Positions 1 through 8,506 are shown, counted from the stretch's first letter. The stretch: DNA of 64,000 bases from Stutzerimonas stutzeri (GCF_038561965.1 NZ_CP139348.1:2852001-2916000); one strand, 5' to 3'. The notes: generated by a model not told the origin, from the sequence alone. Made by a program: numbers and translations.

Positions 1-1027
1 GAGCGCGTACCGAACCCTCGACCACCGGGGAAACGATTTCCAAGTGAGACGGGTTGAACGCCATGGCCAGGTGAATCTCGCCGCCCGGTGTCATCACGTT
101 GGACGAGAAGCCCTGGTGGTACTTGACGTCGCCTGAGCTTAGGCCTTCGACCTTCTTGCCTTCGAATTCGTCGAACAGGTCACGAGGGTTTTTGCCGAAG
201 GTATTGACCAGTACGTTCAGACGGCCGCGGTGGGCCATGCCGATTACAATTTCTTTAGTGCCGTAAGAACCAGAGCGCTGGATGATCTCGTCAAGCAGCG
301 GGATCAGACTCTCGCCCCCTTCCAGACCAAAACGCTTGGTGCCCGGGTACTTGGTGCCCAGGTATTTTTCCAAGCCCTCAGCAGCAGTGAGACGCTCGAG
401 CAGGTGGCTCTTGATCTCGGCGGAGAACTCCGGCCGACCACGCACGCTCTCCAGGCGCTGCACAAACCAGCTGCGCTGCTCGGAGTCGACGATGTGCATA
501 TACTCGGCACCGATGGTGCGGCAATAGGTTTCTTGCAGCGCCTGGACGATTTCCCGCAGAGTGGCCTGGCCGTTGACCATGGCCAGATCAGCAGTACGGA
601 ATACGGTGTCGAGGTCGGCATCGGTCAAACCGTAATTGTTGATCACCAGATCAGCAGGGACAGCGCGCTGCTGCAGGCCAAGCGGGTCGAGCTGTGCTGC
701 CTGATGGCCGCGTACTCGATAGGCCTGGATCAGGCGCAGTACTTCGATCTGCTTCTTCTCGTGCTCGCTGCTGACACTGCCTGCGGAAACAGGCTGCGCA
801 CGGCGCTGGTTCTTGCCCAGCAGGACGAAGTGGTCGCGAATCGTCGAATGCGATACATCGGCTGAAGCACTGCCACCGGAGGGCAACTTCTGGAAGTAAG
901 TGCGCCACTCTTCGGGCACAGCGTTGGGATCGTGCAGGTAGAGCTCATAAAGCTCTTCCACATAGGCAGCGTTACCACCGGATAGGTGGGCACTGTCCCA
1001 CATGCGCTGCATTACGCTTTCTTGCAT
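1..1027 (-). CDS. sucA: 2-oxoglutarate dehydrogenase E1 (SucA), C-terminus cut off by window edge
   Basis: Thiamine-diphosphate-dependent E1 subunit of the 2-oxoglutarate dehydrogenase complex of the TCA cycle. Only about the first 342 residues are present; the gene runs off the window start, so no stop codon is visible. Translation from the ATG at 1027 gives the MQESVMQRMWDSAHLSGGNA start typical of Pseudomonas SucA, the small N-terminal E1 domain, and then the conserved IGMAHRGRLNVL segment and the HLAMAFNPSHLEIV segment of the diphosphate-binding region. An AAGGTGACC ribosome site precedes the start. It lies downstream of sdhB on the same strand, the usual sdhCDAB-sucAB order, separated by about 290 bp that hold two hairpins. 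Confidence 0.96.
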   Translation of the reverse strand, partial: MQESVMQRMWDSAHLSGGNAAYVEELYELYLHDPNAVPEEWRTYFQKLPSGGSASADVSHSTIRDHFVLLGKNQRRAQPVSAGSVSSEHEKKQIEVLRLIQAYRVRGHQAAQLDPLGLQQRAVPADLVINNYGLTDADLDTVFRTADLAMVNGQATLREIVQALQETYCRTIGAEYMHIVDSEQRSWFVQRLESVRGRPEFSAEIKSHLLERLTAAEGLEKYLGTKYPGTKRFGLEGGESLIPLLDEIIQRSGSYGTKEIVIGMAHRGRLNVLVNTFGKNPRDLFDEFEGKKVEGLSSGDVKYHQGFSSNVMTPGGEIHLAMAFNPSHLEIVSPVVEGSVRA

Positions 1028-1186
1028 GTCTGGTCACCTTCGATAAGGAGACACCACCAGCGTGGAAACCGCAGCATGACTTCCCAAGTTCTGAAGCAGC
1101 GACTCAGGTAAAGCCACTACGGACCGCGCAGATAGTTCCCGGGCACAACCCGGATGCTCCTGCTGGTCATCAAATTTTCAGAGTGA

Positions 1187-1211
1187 AATCCCGGCTTTGT
1201 GAGCTGGGATT
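1187..1211 (-). other. Imperfect hairpin in sdhB-sucA spacer
   Basis: Inverted repeat with arms AATCCCGGCT (1187-1196) and AGCTGGGATT (1202-1211), 9 of 10 pairs plus a wobble, and a 5-nt loop. No T-run follows on the minus strand, so it looks more like an mRNA stability or processing element than a terminator. It is immediately downstream of the stronger hairpin at 1222-1254 in the direction of transcription. Confidence 0.45.
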
Positions 1212-1221
1212 CCTACTAAAA

Positions 1222-1254
1222 CTACGGCGCCGAGCTTCAACTTCGGCGCCGTAG
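1222..1254 (-). terminator. Strong 12-bp hairpin between sdhB and sucA, possible attenuator
   Basis: Perfect 12-bp inverted repeat (CTACGGCGCCGA at 1222-1233, TCGGCGCCGTAG at 1243-1254) with a 9-nt loop. Reading on the minus strand it is followed by TTTTAG, a short T-run. It could partially terminate transcription after sdhB or stabilise the 3' end of the sdh mRNA while letting some transcription continue into sucA. Confidence 0.55.
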
Positions 1255-1319
1255 GTGTAACGGGTAACGCATTCCGGCCGTTTCAGGCTAGCGCATAATC
1301 TGTCGCGACCGGGGTGTCA

Positions 1320-2024
1320 TCAGGTACCGCTCTGCAGCAGCATGTTGCGTATGTGACCAATTGCCTTGGTCGGGTTCAACCCTTTCGGACAAACGTCAAC
1401 GCAATTCATGATACCGCGGCAGCGGAACACGCTGAACGGATCGTCCAAACCTGCCAGACGGTTCTCGGTTTCGGTGTCGCGGCTGTCGGCCAGGAAACGA
1501 TAAGCCTGCAGCGACGCGGCCGGCCCGAGGAACTTGTCCGGGTTCCACCAGAAGGACGGGCAGCTGGTCGAGCAGCAAGCGCACAGAATGCACTCGTACA
1601 GACCGTCCAGCTTCTCGCGATCTTCCGGACTTTGCAGACGTTCGATAGCCGGTGGCGGCGTATCGTTCATCAGATACGGACGCACTTTCTCGTACTGCTT
1701 GTAGAAGATGCTCATATCGACGGCCAAGTCACGAATAACTGGGAGACCCGGCAGCGGACGTACGACCAGCTTGTTGTTCTTGACCACGGCGGACAGCGGC
1801 GTGATGCAAGCCAGGCCGTTCTTACCGTTGATGTTCATCCCATCGGAGCCACACACGCCTTCGCGGCAGGAGCGACGATAGGAGAAACCCTGATCCTGTT
1901 CCTTGATCAGAGCCAAGACGTCCAGAACCATCAGGTCTTTACCATCGGTATTGACCTGAAAATCCTGCATGAACGGCTTTTCGTCCTGATCGGGGTTGTA
2001 GCGATAAACACTCACTTGCAACAT
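1320..2024 (-). CDS. sdhB: Succinate dehydrogenase iron-sulfur subunit SdhB
   Basis: Iron-sulfur electron-transfer subunit of complex II (succinate:quinone oxidoreductase) on the cytoplasmic face of the inner membrane. 234 residues, the normal length. The [2Fe-2S] motif CREGVCGSDG spans residues 53-62, with Cys53, Cys58 and Cys73 and Asp at the fourth position as in E. coli. The C-terminal ferredoxin half has CILCACCSTSC (145-155) and CRGIMNCVDVCP (202-213) for the [4Fe-4S] and [3Fe-4S] clusters. The start is 10 nt downstream of sdhA, so the two are cotranscribed. Confidence 0.98.
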   Translation of the reverse strand: MLQVSVYRYNPDQDEKPFMQDFQVNTDGKDLMVLDVLALIKEQDQGFSYRRSCREGVCGSDGMNINGKNGLACITPLSAVVKNNKLVVRPLPGLPVIRDLAVDMSIFYKQYEKVRPYLMNDTPPPAIERLQSPEDREKLDGLYECILCACCSTSCPSFWWNPDKFLGPAASLQAYRFLADSRDTETENRLAGLDDPFSVFRCRGIMNCVDVCPKGLNPTKAIGHIRNMLLQSGT

Positions 2025-2034
2025 ATCGTCGACC

Positions 2035-3807
2035 TCAATAAGTCCGAACCTTGGGCTCGAATGCCGGAACGGTCTTCGGAGCGAAGTTCACGGCACGCTT
2101 GGTAACGCGCTTGTCACCCGGGAAGTACAGGGTGTGGCACAACCAATTCTCGTCATCACGCTCTTCGAAATCTTCGCGAGCATGCGCACCACGGGATTCT
2201 TTGCGGTTCTCCGCAGCAATCGCAGTGGCCTCAGCAACTTCCAGAAGGTTCTGCAGCTCCAGCGCTTCGATGCGCGCGGTGTTGAACGCCTGGCTCTTGT
2301 CGGAGATCTTGACATTGGCGATACGCAGACGCAGATCTTCCAGCTGGGCGATACCCTTCTGCATGTATTCGCCGGTACGGAATACACCGAAGTAGTTCTG
2401 CATGCAGCTCTGCAGCTCTTTACGCAGCGGGGCAACATCTTCGCCCGTGGTGCGCTCGTTGAGCCCGGCGAGGCGGCTCAGGGCCGCTTCCAGATCGGTC
2501 TCGCTAGCGCCGCGGTGGTCGACACCTTCCTTGAGCGCTTTTTCCAGATGCAGACCAGCAGCACGACCGAACACCACAAGATCGAGCAGCGAGTTGCCGC
2601 CCAGACGGTTGGCGCCGTGCACCGATACGCAAGCCACTTCGCCTACAGCAAACAGGCCGTCGATAATCGTATCGTTGCCGTTGGCATCCTGAGTGATGGC
2701 CTGACCGTGGATGTTGGTGGCAATACCACCCATCATGTAGTGGCAGGTCGGCACAACCGGTACCGGAGCGGTCACAGGATCGACGTGCGCGAAGGTCTTC
2801 GAAAGCTCACAGATTCCTGGCAGACGGCTGTGCAGCACTTCTTCGCCAAGGTGATCCAGCTTCAGCATCACGTGATCACCATCCGGACCACAACCGTTGC
2901 CCGCCAGGATTTCCTTGACCATCGAACGTGCAACAACGTCACGACCAGCGAGATCCTTCGCGTTCGGAGCATAACGCTCCATGAAGCGCTCGCCATGCTT
3001 GTTGATCAGATAACCACCTTCACCGCGGCAACCTTCGGTCACCAGCACGCCGGCACCGGCGATACCGGTCGGGTGGAACTGCCACATCTCGATATCCTGA
3101 ACCGGCACACCCGCGCGCAGCGCCATGCCAACACCGTCACCGGTATTGATCAGCGCATTGGTAGTCGATGCGTAGATACGACCGGCACCGCCAGTGGCAA
3201 GAACGGTAGCTTTGGAGCGAATGTAAACGGTTTCACCGGTTTCGATGCAGATGGCAATCACGCCAACAACCGCACCATCCTGATTCTTCACCAGGTCAAC
3301 GGCATACCACTCGTTCAGGAAGACAGTATTGCTCTTCAGGTTACCCTGATAAAGGGTGTGCAGCAGCGCATGGCCGGTACGGTCGGCAGCCGCGCAGGTA
3401 CGGGCAGCCTGACCGCCCTTACCGAAGTCCTTGGACTGGCCACCGAACGGGCGCTGATAGATGCGACCTTGCTCGGTACGGGAGAACGGCAAGCCCATGT
3501 GCTCGAGCTCGAACACCGCTTCGGGACCAACGGAACACATGTACTCGATAGCGTCCTGGTCACCGATGTAGTCGGAGCCTTTGACGGTATCGTACATGTG
3601 CCAGCGCCAATCGTCGTTCGGATCAGCCGAAGCGATGGCGCAGGTGATGCCACCCTGAGCAGAAACAGTGTGCGAACGAGTTGGGAAGACCTTGGTCACG
3701 ACCGCGGTCTTGTGGCCACCCTGGGCCAGCTGCAGTGCGGCGCGCATACCCGCGCCGCCGCCACCAACAATGATGGCATCGAAGGAAAGCGTACGAATAT
3801 TAGCCAT
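2035..3807 (-). CDS. sdhA: Succinate dehydrogenase flavoprotein subunit SdhA
   Basis: Catalytic flavoprotein of complex II, oxidising succinate to fumarate. 590 residues. The N-terminal GGGGAGMRAAL dinucleotide-binding loop is at about 15-25; SHTVSAQGG holds the histidine that carries covalent FAD; the substrate and active-site segments HPTGI, GCRGEGGYL and HGANRLGGNSLLD are intact. Only 3 nt separate it from sdhD upstream. A 718-codon open frame on the opposite strand (2134-4290) is a shadow of this GC-rich gene and is not annotated. Confidence 0.98.
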   Translation of the reverse strand: MANIRTLSFDAIIVGGGGAGMRAALQLAQGGHKTAVVTKVFPTRSHTVSAQGGITCAIASADPNDDWRWHMYDTVKGSDYIGDQDAIEYMCSVGPEAVFELEHMGLPFSRTEQGRIYQRPFGGQSKDFGKGGQAARTCAAADRTGHALLHTLYQGNLKSNTVFLNEWYAVDLVKNQDGAVVGVIAICIETGETVYIRSKATVLATGGAGRIYASTTNALINTGDGVGMALRAGVPVQDIEMWQFHPTGIAGAGVLVTEGCRGEGGYLINKHGERFMERYAPNAKDLAGRDVVARSMVKEILAGNGCGPDGDHVMLKLDHLGEEVLHSRLPGICELSKTFAHVDPVTAPVPVVPTCHYMMGGIATNIHGQAITQDANGNDTIIDGLFAVGEVACVSVHGANRLGGNSLLDLVVFGRAAGLHLEKALKEGVDHRGASETDLEAALSRLAGLNERTTGEDVAPLRKELQSCMQNYFGVFRTGEYMQKGIAQLEDLRLRIANVKISDKSQAFNTARIEALELQNLLEVAEATAIAAENRKESRGAHAREDFEERDDENWLCHTLYFPGDKRVTKRAVNFAPKTVPAFEPKVRTY

Positions 3808-3810
3808 GAA

Positions 3811-4179
3811 TCAGATACCCCAAAGAATCTGCACGCCCCAGACGAAGAAGGTAAACATGGCAATGCCACACACCGTCTGGAACAGAAAACGAACGCCGGT
3901 AGCCCATTTACCGATCGCCATGTTGGTCAGGTAGTCGGTGGAAATCGTCCACATGCCTACCCACGCGTGCACACTCAAGGCGACCAGAGCCAACAGACTG
4001 AAGATACGCATCCAGTTAGCCGAGAACAGCTCGTGCCACTGGGCATACTCCAGACCTGGGTTCGCAATCAGGTACCCAAGCAGAAACAGAAAATAAGCCG
4101 CAAGTACCACTGCAGATACGCGCTGCGCCATCCAGTCATACAGACCCGAGCGCGAAAAATTGGTGACATTGGTTACCAT
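3811..4179 (-). CDS. sdhD: Succinate dehydrogenase membrane anchor SdhD
   Basis: Small hydrophobic anchor subunit of complex II that binds quinone and helps hold heme b. 122 residues with three predicted membrane helices (about 20-40, 55-78 and 95-118) and the SVHAWVGMWTISTDY segment, whose His and Asp-Tyr are typical of SdhD. Its start overlaps the end of sdhC by 7 nt, indicating translational coupling inside sdhCDAB. Confidence 0.96.
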   Translation of the reverse strand: MVTNVTNFSRSGLYDWMAQRVSAVVLAAYFLFLLGYLIANPGLEYAQWHELFSANWMRIFSLLALVALSVHAWVGMWTISTDYLTNMAIGKWATGVRFLFQTVCGIAMFTFFVWGVQILWGI

Positions 4180-4547
4180 ATCCAGACCCCCGCCAGAACG
4201 ATCAGCACCACCGAAACGGCGATTACGATTTTCGCGCCCAGCTTGCCGCCTTCCAGCGTCTCGCCATGGCCAGTGTCCATGATCAGGTGACGAACACCTG
4301 CCACAAGGTGATACAGCAGTGCGGACAGCAACGCCCAGCTCACCAGCTTGGCCAGGGGACTGCTCAGATAGGCACGAACATCCTCGAAACCTTCTGGCGA
4401 AGACAACGAGGTATCGAGCGCTAGCAGCAACAAGGCGATACCGACGAACAGGATGACACCGGATACACGGTGGAGAATCGACGTGTAAGCAGTGATGGGG
4501 AGTTTTATTGTCCTAAGATCTAGGTTTACAGGTCGTTGGCTTTTCAC
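4173..4547 (-). CDS. sdhC: Succinate dehydrogenase cytochrome b556 subunit SdhC
   Basis: First gene of the sdh operon; cytochrome b subunit that anchors complex II. 124 residues with an RPVNLDLRTIKLP N-terminus characteristic of the family, the HRVSGVILF helix 1 (His and Ser near the quinone site), and LLYHLVAGVRHLIMD carrying the heme-ligand histidine. Transcribed from a minus-strand promoter at 4679-4707 in the spacer shared with gltA. Confidence 0.97.
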   Translation of the reverse strand: MKSQRPVNLDLRTIKLPITAYTSILHRVSGVILFVGIALLLLALDTSLSSPEGFEDVRAYLSSPLAKLVSWALLSALLYHLVAGVRHLIMDTGHGETLEGGKLGAKIVIAVSVVLIVLAGVWIW

Positions 4548-4678
4548 GGCTTTTTTTCACACTTGAGAGCCCCAGAACGCAGGGCAAAGTTGTTGGGAAG
4601 AGTACGCAGCAGTACCCGCTACCCACGAGTGACAACCTACAGAATACTGCCTGTAAGGCCCCTGCCGGTCGGTGTCCG

Positions 4679-4707
4679 AGTATAAACAGTTAGGTCACTA
4701 ATGACAA
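4679..4707 (-). promoter_or_regulatory. Sigma70-type promoter for sdhCDAB
   Basis: On the minus strand, TTGTCA (4707-4702), a 17-nt spacer, then TATACT (4684-4679), one of the closest matches to the sigma70 consensus in the window. It implies a leader of about 125 nt before the sdhC ATG at 4547. The rest of the 360-bp gltA-sdhC spacer (4548-4907) holds only the gltA promoter and no plausible gene. Confidence 0.65.
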
Positions 4708-4821
4708 TGTGGTGAAGTGCCACTAAAGGCTGATAGCAGGCCCTATATAAATGCCGTAAACAGTGCACCCAAGCTGTACGCATCCCCCCGCAGAGCCCTC
4801 TACGGCATGGGTTCGCGCAAA

Positions 4822-4849
4822 TTGACTTTGCGGTTTATCACACTATAGT
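4822..4849 (+). promoter_or_regulatory. Sigma70-type promoter for gltA
   Basis: TTGACT (4822-4827), a 16-nt spacer and TATAGT (4844-4849) on the plus strand, about 60 nt before the gltA ATG at 4908. The -10 lies in the short dyad CACTATAGTG. Confidence 0.65.
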
Positions 4850-4907
4850 GATGCGGGCCCTGCGTGGGGGGCCATGATGATTCCAAGCACAAAACAGGAG
4901 GCCATAC

Positions 4908-6179
4908 ATGGCTGACAAGAAAGCGCAGTTGATCATCGAGGGCGCTGCCCCCGTCGAACTGCCCGTTTTAACCGGTACCGTAGGGCCTGATGTAATAGAC
5001 GTACGAAGCCTGACCTCCACGGGTCACTTCACCTTCGATCCCGGCTTCATGTCGACCGCCTCTTGCGAGTCCAAGATCACCTACATCGACGGCGACAAGG
5101 GCATCCTGCTACACCGCGGCTACCCGATCGAGCAGCTAGCGGAGAAATCCGACTACCTTGAGACCTGCTACCTGCTTTTGAACGGTGAGCTACCTACAGC
5201 CGAGCAGAAGGCTGAGTTCGTCAGCACCGTCAAGAACCACACCATGGTCCACGAGCAGCTGAAGTCATTCCTGAACGGCTTCCGTCGCGACGCTCACCCC
5301 ATGGCAATCATGTGCGGTGTCGTAGGCGCTCTCTCGGCCTTCTACCACGACTCCCTGGACATCAACGATCCGCACCATCGCGAAATCTCCGCGGTGCGCC
5401 TGGTCGCCAAGATGCCGACCCTAGCAGCGATGGTATACAAGTACTCCATGGGTCAGCCGATGATGTATCCGCGCAACGACCTGAGCTACTCGGAAAACTT
5501 CCTGCACATGATGTTCAACACCCCGTGCGAGATCAAACCGATCAGCCCGGTGTTGGCCAAAGCCATGGATCGTATCTTCATCCTGCACGCTGATCACGAG
5601 CAAAACGCTTCCACCTCTACCGTTCGCCTGGCGGGCTCGACGGGCGCCAACCCGTTCGCCTGTATCGCCGCCGGTATCGCCGCCCTGTGGGGCCCGGCAC
5701 ACGGCGGTGCGAACGAAGCCGTACTCACCATGCTGGACGAGATCGGTGACGTATCGAATGTCGAGAAATTCCTGGCCAAGGCCAAGGATAAGAACGACCC
5801 GTTCAAGCTGATGGGCTTCGGCCATCGCGTCTACAAGAACTTCGATCCGCGCGCCAAGGTCATGAAGCAGACCTGCGACGAAGTGCTGAGCGAATTGGGC
5901 ATCAACGATCCGCAACTGGATCTGGCCATGAAGCTTGAAGAAATCGCCTTGAACGATCCGTACTTTGCCGAACGCAACCTGTATCCGAACGTAGACTTCT
6001 ACTCGGGCATCATCCTCAAGGCTATCGGTATTCCGACCAGCATGTTCACCGTCATATTCGCCCTGGCGCGCACTGTCGGCTGGATCTCCCACTGGAAGGA
6101 AATGATTGCCTCTGGCCAGAAGATTGGCCGTCCGCGTCAGCTGTATACCGGCCACACCAAGCGCGACCTGCCGCGATAA
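4908..6179 (+). CDS. gltA: Citrate synthase GltA (type II)
   Basis: Condenses oxaloacetate and acetyl-CoA to citrate at entry to the TCA cycle. 423 residues, matching the hexameric NADH-sensitive type of Gram-negatives. Motifs include LHRGYPIEQLA, HADHEQNASTSTVR (first catalytic His), GPAHGGANEAV (second His) and GFGHRVYKNFDPRAK (CoA and citrate site with the following Asp). The strong AGGAGG ribosome site lies 7 nt before the ATG. It is divergent from sdhCDAB, the standard Pseudomonas arrangement. Confidence 0.98.
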   Translation: MADKKAQLIIEGAAPVELPVLTGTVGPDVIDVRSLTSTGHFTFDPGFMSTASCESKITYIDGDKGILLHRGYPIEQLAEKSDYLETCYLLLNGELPTAEQKAEFVSTVKNHTMVHEQLKSFLNGFRRDAHPMAIMCGVVGALSAFYHDSLDINDPHHREISAVRLVAKMPTLAAMVYKYSMGQPMMYPRNDLSYSENFLHMMFNTPCEIKPISPVLAKAMDRIFILHADHEQNASTSTVRLAGSTGANPFACIAAGIAALWGPAHGGANEAVLTMLDEIGDVSNVEKFLAKAKDKNDPFKLMGFGHRVYKNFDPRAKVMKQTCDEVLSELGINDPQLDLAMKLEEIALNDPYFAERNLYPNVDFYSGIILKAIGIPTSMFTVIFALARTVGWISHWKEMIASGQKIGRPRQLYTGHTKRDLPR

Positions 6180-6200
6180 GCGACACTTCCGTGCAAACGA

Positions 6201-6228
6201 AAAAGGCTGCCCCCAGGGGCAGCCTTTT
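6201..6228 (+). terminator. Rho-independent terminator after gltA
   Basis: Arms AAAAGGCTGCCCC (6201-6213) and GGGGCAGCCTTTT (6216-6228), followed by CATTTC. It lies 21 nt after the gltA stop and is nearly symmetrical, so it may also serve the minus-strand gene ending at 6368. Confidence 0.85.
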
Positions 6229-6367
6229 CATTTCTACGAAAGCGCAGCAGCGAACTCTGCATTAGCGCCACCATCCCCGCCGACAGCAGACCTCGCGCCC
6301 AACCACCGCCCAGCGAGGGCATCTCCCGCATGTTACTGCGTCACGCATCGCTACACGCGGAAGGCCG

Positions 6368-6619
6368 CTACGCCGTTTCCTGCTCCAGCCAGCCCAGCAA
6401 GCGGATTGCATCACCCCTGTTTTCACCACAGCAAACAGGGTCCGCAGCAAATGCCGAACACACCGCCGGCCGACGTGGATCGCCGAACAGCGAACACAGG
6501 AGATTCGCATCCAATTGAACACATGGTTCACCCGCAGGCTTGCCATGCGGCATGCCGGGTATGGGCGAACTTATCGAAGGAGCGATACAGCAGGCACCGC
6601 AGCCAGGGCGACAATCCAT
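6368..6619 (-). CDS. YkgJ-family cysteine cluster protein
   Basis: Small protein of the YkgJ (CxxCxxCC) family, proposed to bind a zinc or iron-sulfur centre; function unknown. The ATG at 6619 gives 83 residues starting MDCRPGCGACC, with further cysteines in GEPCVQL, LLCSLFG, AVCSAFAADPVCC. The reading frame stays open to a GTG at 6679, which would add 20 residues; I prefer 6619 because family members usually begin just before the first cysteine triplet and a GAGTGG site precedes it. It is divergent from the DUF486 gene. Confidence 0.8.
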   Translation of the reverse strand: MDCRPGCGACCIAPSISSPIPGMPHGKPAGEPCVQLDANLLCSLFGDPRRPAVCSAFAADPVCCGENRGDAIRLLGWLEQETA

Positions 6620-6746
6620 GAATTGCCACTCAGTGATGGTAAGGGGGCGGCGATAATAATCCGGCCGAACTAGAGACACCAGATGGCCGTTGCGCGTGAC
6701 TCCTCTCGGAAATAGGCTAGCGCGTCGTCATCTTCGAGCCACCATC

Positions 6747-7088
6747 ATGCCTGTCTGGTTGCAAACCGCCGCCCTGCTCTGCTGCTCCAACCTTTTCATG
6801 ACCTTCGCCTGGTATGGGCACCTGAAGAGCCTGAACGGCAAACCCTGGCTCATCGCCGCACTGATCAGCTGGGGCATCGCATTCTTCGAATACATGCTGA
6901 TGGTGCCGGCAAACCGTATCGGCTATACCGAGCTGTCGATCGGGCAGCTGAAGATCATGCAGGAGGTAATCACACTGATGATCTTCGTCCCGTTTAGCGT
7001 GCTGTACATGCAGCAGCCGCTGAAGCTGGACTATTTATGGGCGGGACTGTGCCTGGTCGGCGCCGTTTACTTTATCTTCCGCAGTTAA
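6747..7088 (+). CDS. DUF486 / DMT-like small membrane protein
   Basis: 113-residue integral membrane protein with four predicted helices (about 5-22, 34-53, 68-85, 93-110), matching the DUF486 family related to small drug/metabolite transporters. Conserved family features visible are the FAWYGHLK segment after helix 1 and the ISWGIAFFEYMLMVPANR helix. I place the start at the ATG at 6747 rather than the GTG-like upstream start at 6690, because the extra residues are charged and not conserved in type. Substrate unknown. Confidence 0.8.
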   Translation: MPVWLQTAALLCCSNLFMTFAWYGHLKSLNGKPWLIAALISWGIAFFEYMLMVPANRIGYTELSIGQLKIMQEVITLMIFVPFSVLYMQQPLKLDYLWAGLCLVGAVYFIFRS

Positions 7089-7186
7089 CAAACGCACCCA
7101 GATGCCCGAGACCCAACCAGCCAGGTGACGCAGGCACATGCGCTTGGGCATACTGGCGACCCTTTCAAATCGCTCAAGGAATCTCG

Positions 7187-7468
7187 ATGTTCAAGGTCAA
7201 CGAGTACTTCGATGGCACCGTCAAATCCATCGCCTTCGACATGTCAGAAGGCCCGGCTACAGTCGGCGTAATGGCCCCCGGCGAATATGAATTCGGCACC
7301 GCGCAACTGGAAGTCATGCACGTAGTTGCCGGTAGCCTGGAAGTGAAGCTGCCTGACAGCGATGCCTGGGAAACCTTTGCCAGTGGCAGTCAGTTCACCG
7401 TTCCGGCGAACAGCAAGTTTCAGCTGAAGGTAGCGGTGGACACCGCCTACCTTTGCGAATATCGCTGA
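7187..7468 (+). CDS. ppnP: Pyrimidine/purine nucleoside phosphorylase PpnP (DUF1255 cupin)
   Basis: 93-residue single-domain cupin of the YaiE/PpnP family, which phosphorolyses several purine and pyrimidine nucleosides to the free base and ribose 1-phosphate. The sequence shows the family features NEYFDGTVKSIAF near the N-terminus, TVGVMAPGEYEFGT, and the C-terminal FQLKV...YLCEY. An AAGGA ribosome site at 7176-7180 sits 6 nt before the ATG at 7187. Longer in-frame starts upstream lack a ribosome site. Confidence 0.9.
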   Translation: MFKVNEYFDGTVKSIAFDMSEGPATVGVMAPGEYEFGTAQLEVMHVVAGSLEVKLPDSDAWETFASGSQFTVPANSKFQLKVAVDTAYLCEYR

Positions 7469-7536
7469 TACTTTCAGTCCGTAGTCGGTGGAAAATGAAA
7501 CCTATTTTCCACCACGCGCCAAGCCCTGGCGCATCC

Positions 7537-7827
7537 CTACCTGTCGGACGCCTTATACGCCTGATCGGCCCGCTTCGACTTACTGAGCTGGGTCAGCTCG
7601 CTGGCGATCCGCTCACGCTCCAAGCGTGCAGCCTGCAGCAGCAGCTGATACAGCTGGGAAATCTCTTCAATTTGCTGCAGCAGATTAATATCGGCACTTC
7701 CAACGGTCTGATCAACCAATATGCGGCATTGCGAATCCAGCGATCCAATGGCGCTCCAGTCCTGAAGCGCCAGCGCTTCTTGCATAGCGTGCCGGAGTGA
7801 CTGAAGCGACAACAAACTGGATTGCAT
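7537..7827 (-). CDS. fliT: FliT-like flagellar chaperone
   Basis: Probable export chaperone for the filament cap protein FliD. 96 residues from the ATG at 7827, which has an AGGGGC site just upstream; an in-frame TTG at 7848 would add seven residues. The protein is mostly helical, with the LQDWSAIGSLDSQCRILVD segment typical of FliT-like proteins and a C-terminal ERERIASELTQLSKSKRA helix. Identity rests largely on its place directly after fliS; FliT proteins diverge rapidly. Confidence 0.75.
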   Translation of the reverse strand: MQSSLLSLQSLRHAMQEALALQDWSAIGSLDSQCRILVDQTVGSADINLLQQIEEISQLYQLLLQAARLERERIASELTQLSKSKRADQAYKASDR

Positions 7828-7883
7828 ACTGCCCCTACAGGGTTTCAATGAAAGACCGGAAGTCGCCGCTGGTCAGCAGAAAC

Positions 7884-8270
7884 TCAACCAAGTTTAGCAA
7901 TACCATCCCAACCCGCTTTAACCTCGCGCAACAGCCCAGTCACTTCATCGATGATTGACAGATCGTTTTTCAAGTTTGCCTCGAGCAGGCGTGAACTCAT
8001 ATAGGCATAGAGTCTATCCAGGTTGGCCGCAACCTCACCACCAGCGTCTTGGTTGAGCGCCTCGCGCAGCCCCCCGACAATATCTACAGCCTTTCCAAGC
8101 AAGGTACCCTTGAGCGCTACGTCACCACGCTCCATTGCACCGCGAGCCTGAGCCAAACGAGTAAGGCCGCCCTCCATCAGCATCTGGATCAGCCGGTGCG
8201 GGCTTGCATCTACTAGCTGTGCATTGGTATTGACTGATTGGTACTGCTTCATGGCTGCCATGGCATACAT
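7884..8270 (-). CDS. fliS: Flagellin chaperone FliS
   Basis: Cytoplasmic chaperone that binds the flagellin C-terminus before export. 128 residues, with the family pattern: YQSVNTNAQLVDASPHRLIQMLMEGGL at the N-terminus and KNDLSIIDEVTGLLREVKAGWDGI at the C-terminus, forming the four-helix bundle. Three in-frame ATGs (8270, 8261, 8252) lie close together; the first is used, with GGAG upstream. A consensus sigma28 promoter lies 37 nt ahead. Confidence 0.94.
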   Translation of the reverse strand: MYAMAAMKQYQSVNTNAQLVDASPHRLIQMLMEGGLTRLAQARGAMERGDVALKGTLLGKAVDIVGGLREALNQDAGGEVAANLDRLYAYMSSRLLEANLKNDLSIIDEVTGLLREVKAGWDGIAKLG

Positions 8271-8306
8271 GGGAATTGTGCTCCATACGTGGCGGGACTA
8301 ACCACT

Positions 8307-8333
8307 TTATCGGCACCCGGCTACGCAGCTTTA
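8307..8333 (-). promoter_or_regulatory. Sigma28 (FliA) promoter for fliS-fliT
   Basis: On the minus strand TAAA (8333-8330), exactly 15 nt, then GCCGATAA (8314-8307), an exact match to the FliA consensus. The predicted start of transcription is about 30 nt before the fliS ATG. It lies in the fliD-fliS spacer (8271-8506), which also contains an 8-bp CGAGGGGC/GCCCCTCG inverted repeat and no gene. Confidence 0.85.
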
Positions 8334-8506
8334 GCAGCGATCCTTAAGGATTTTTTTTGATTATCGAGGGGCGCGGACTGGAGCACTGCAAGCCCCTCGC
8401 TAGCAAGCAACGCGCACTGGGCATGGCGGAGCGCCCCACGGGAACGCGCAATGGCTGTGAAACGCCCAAACGCGCGCATCGCGTAGCTGGATAAAAAAAC
8501 GACCGA

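Noticed and set aside
2134..4290. 718-codon open frame on the plus strand opposite sdhA, sdhD and sdhC
   Set aside because: It lies entirely opposite confidently identified genes, has no recognisable domain, and long antisense frames are common in GC-rich codon use.
8338..8352. ATCCTTAAGGAT palindrome followed by a T-run in the fliD-fliS spacer
   Set aside because: The stem is only four bp with a TTAA loop, too weak for a terminator, and in the wrong direction for both genes.
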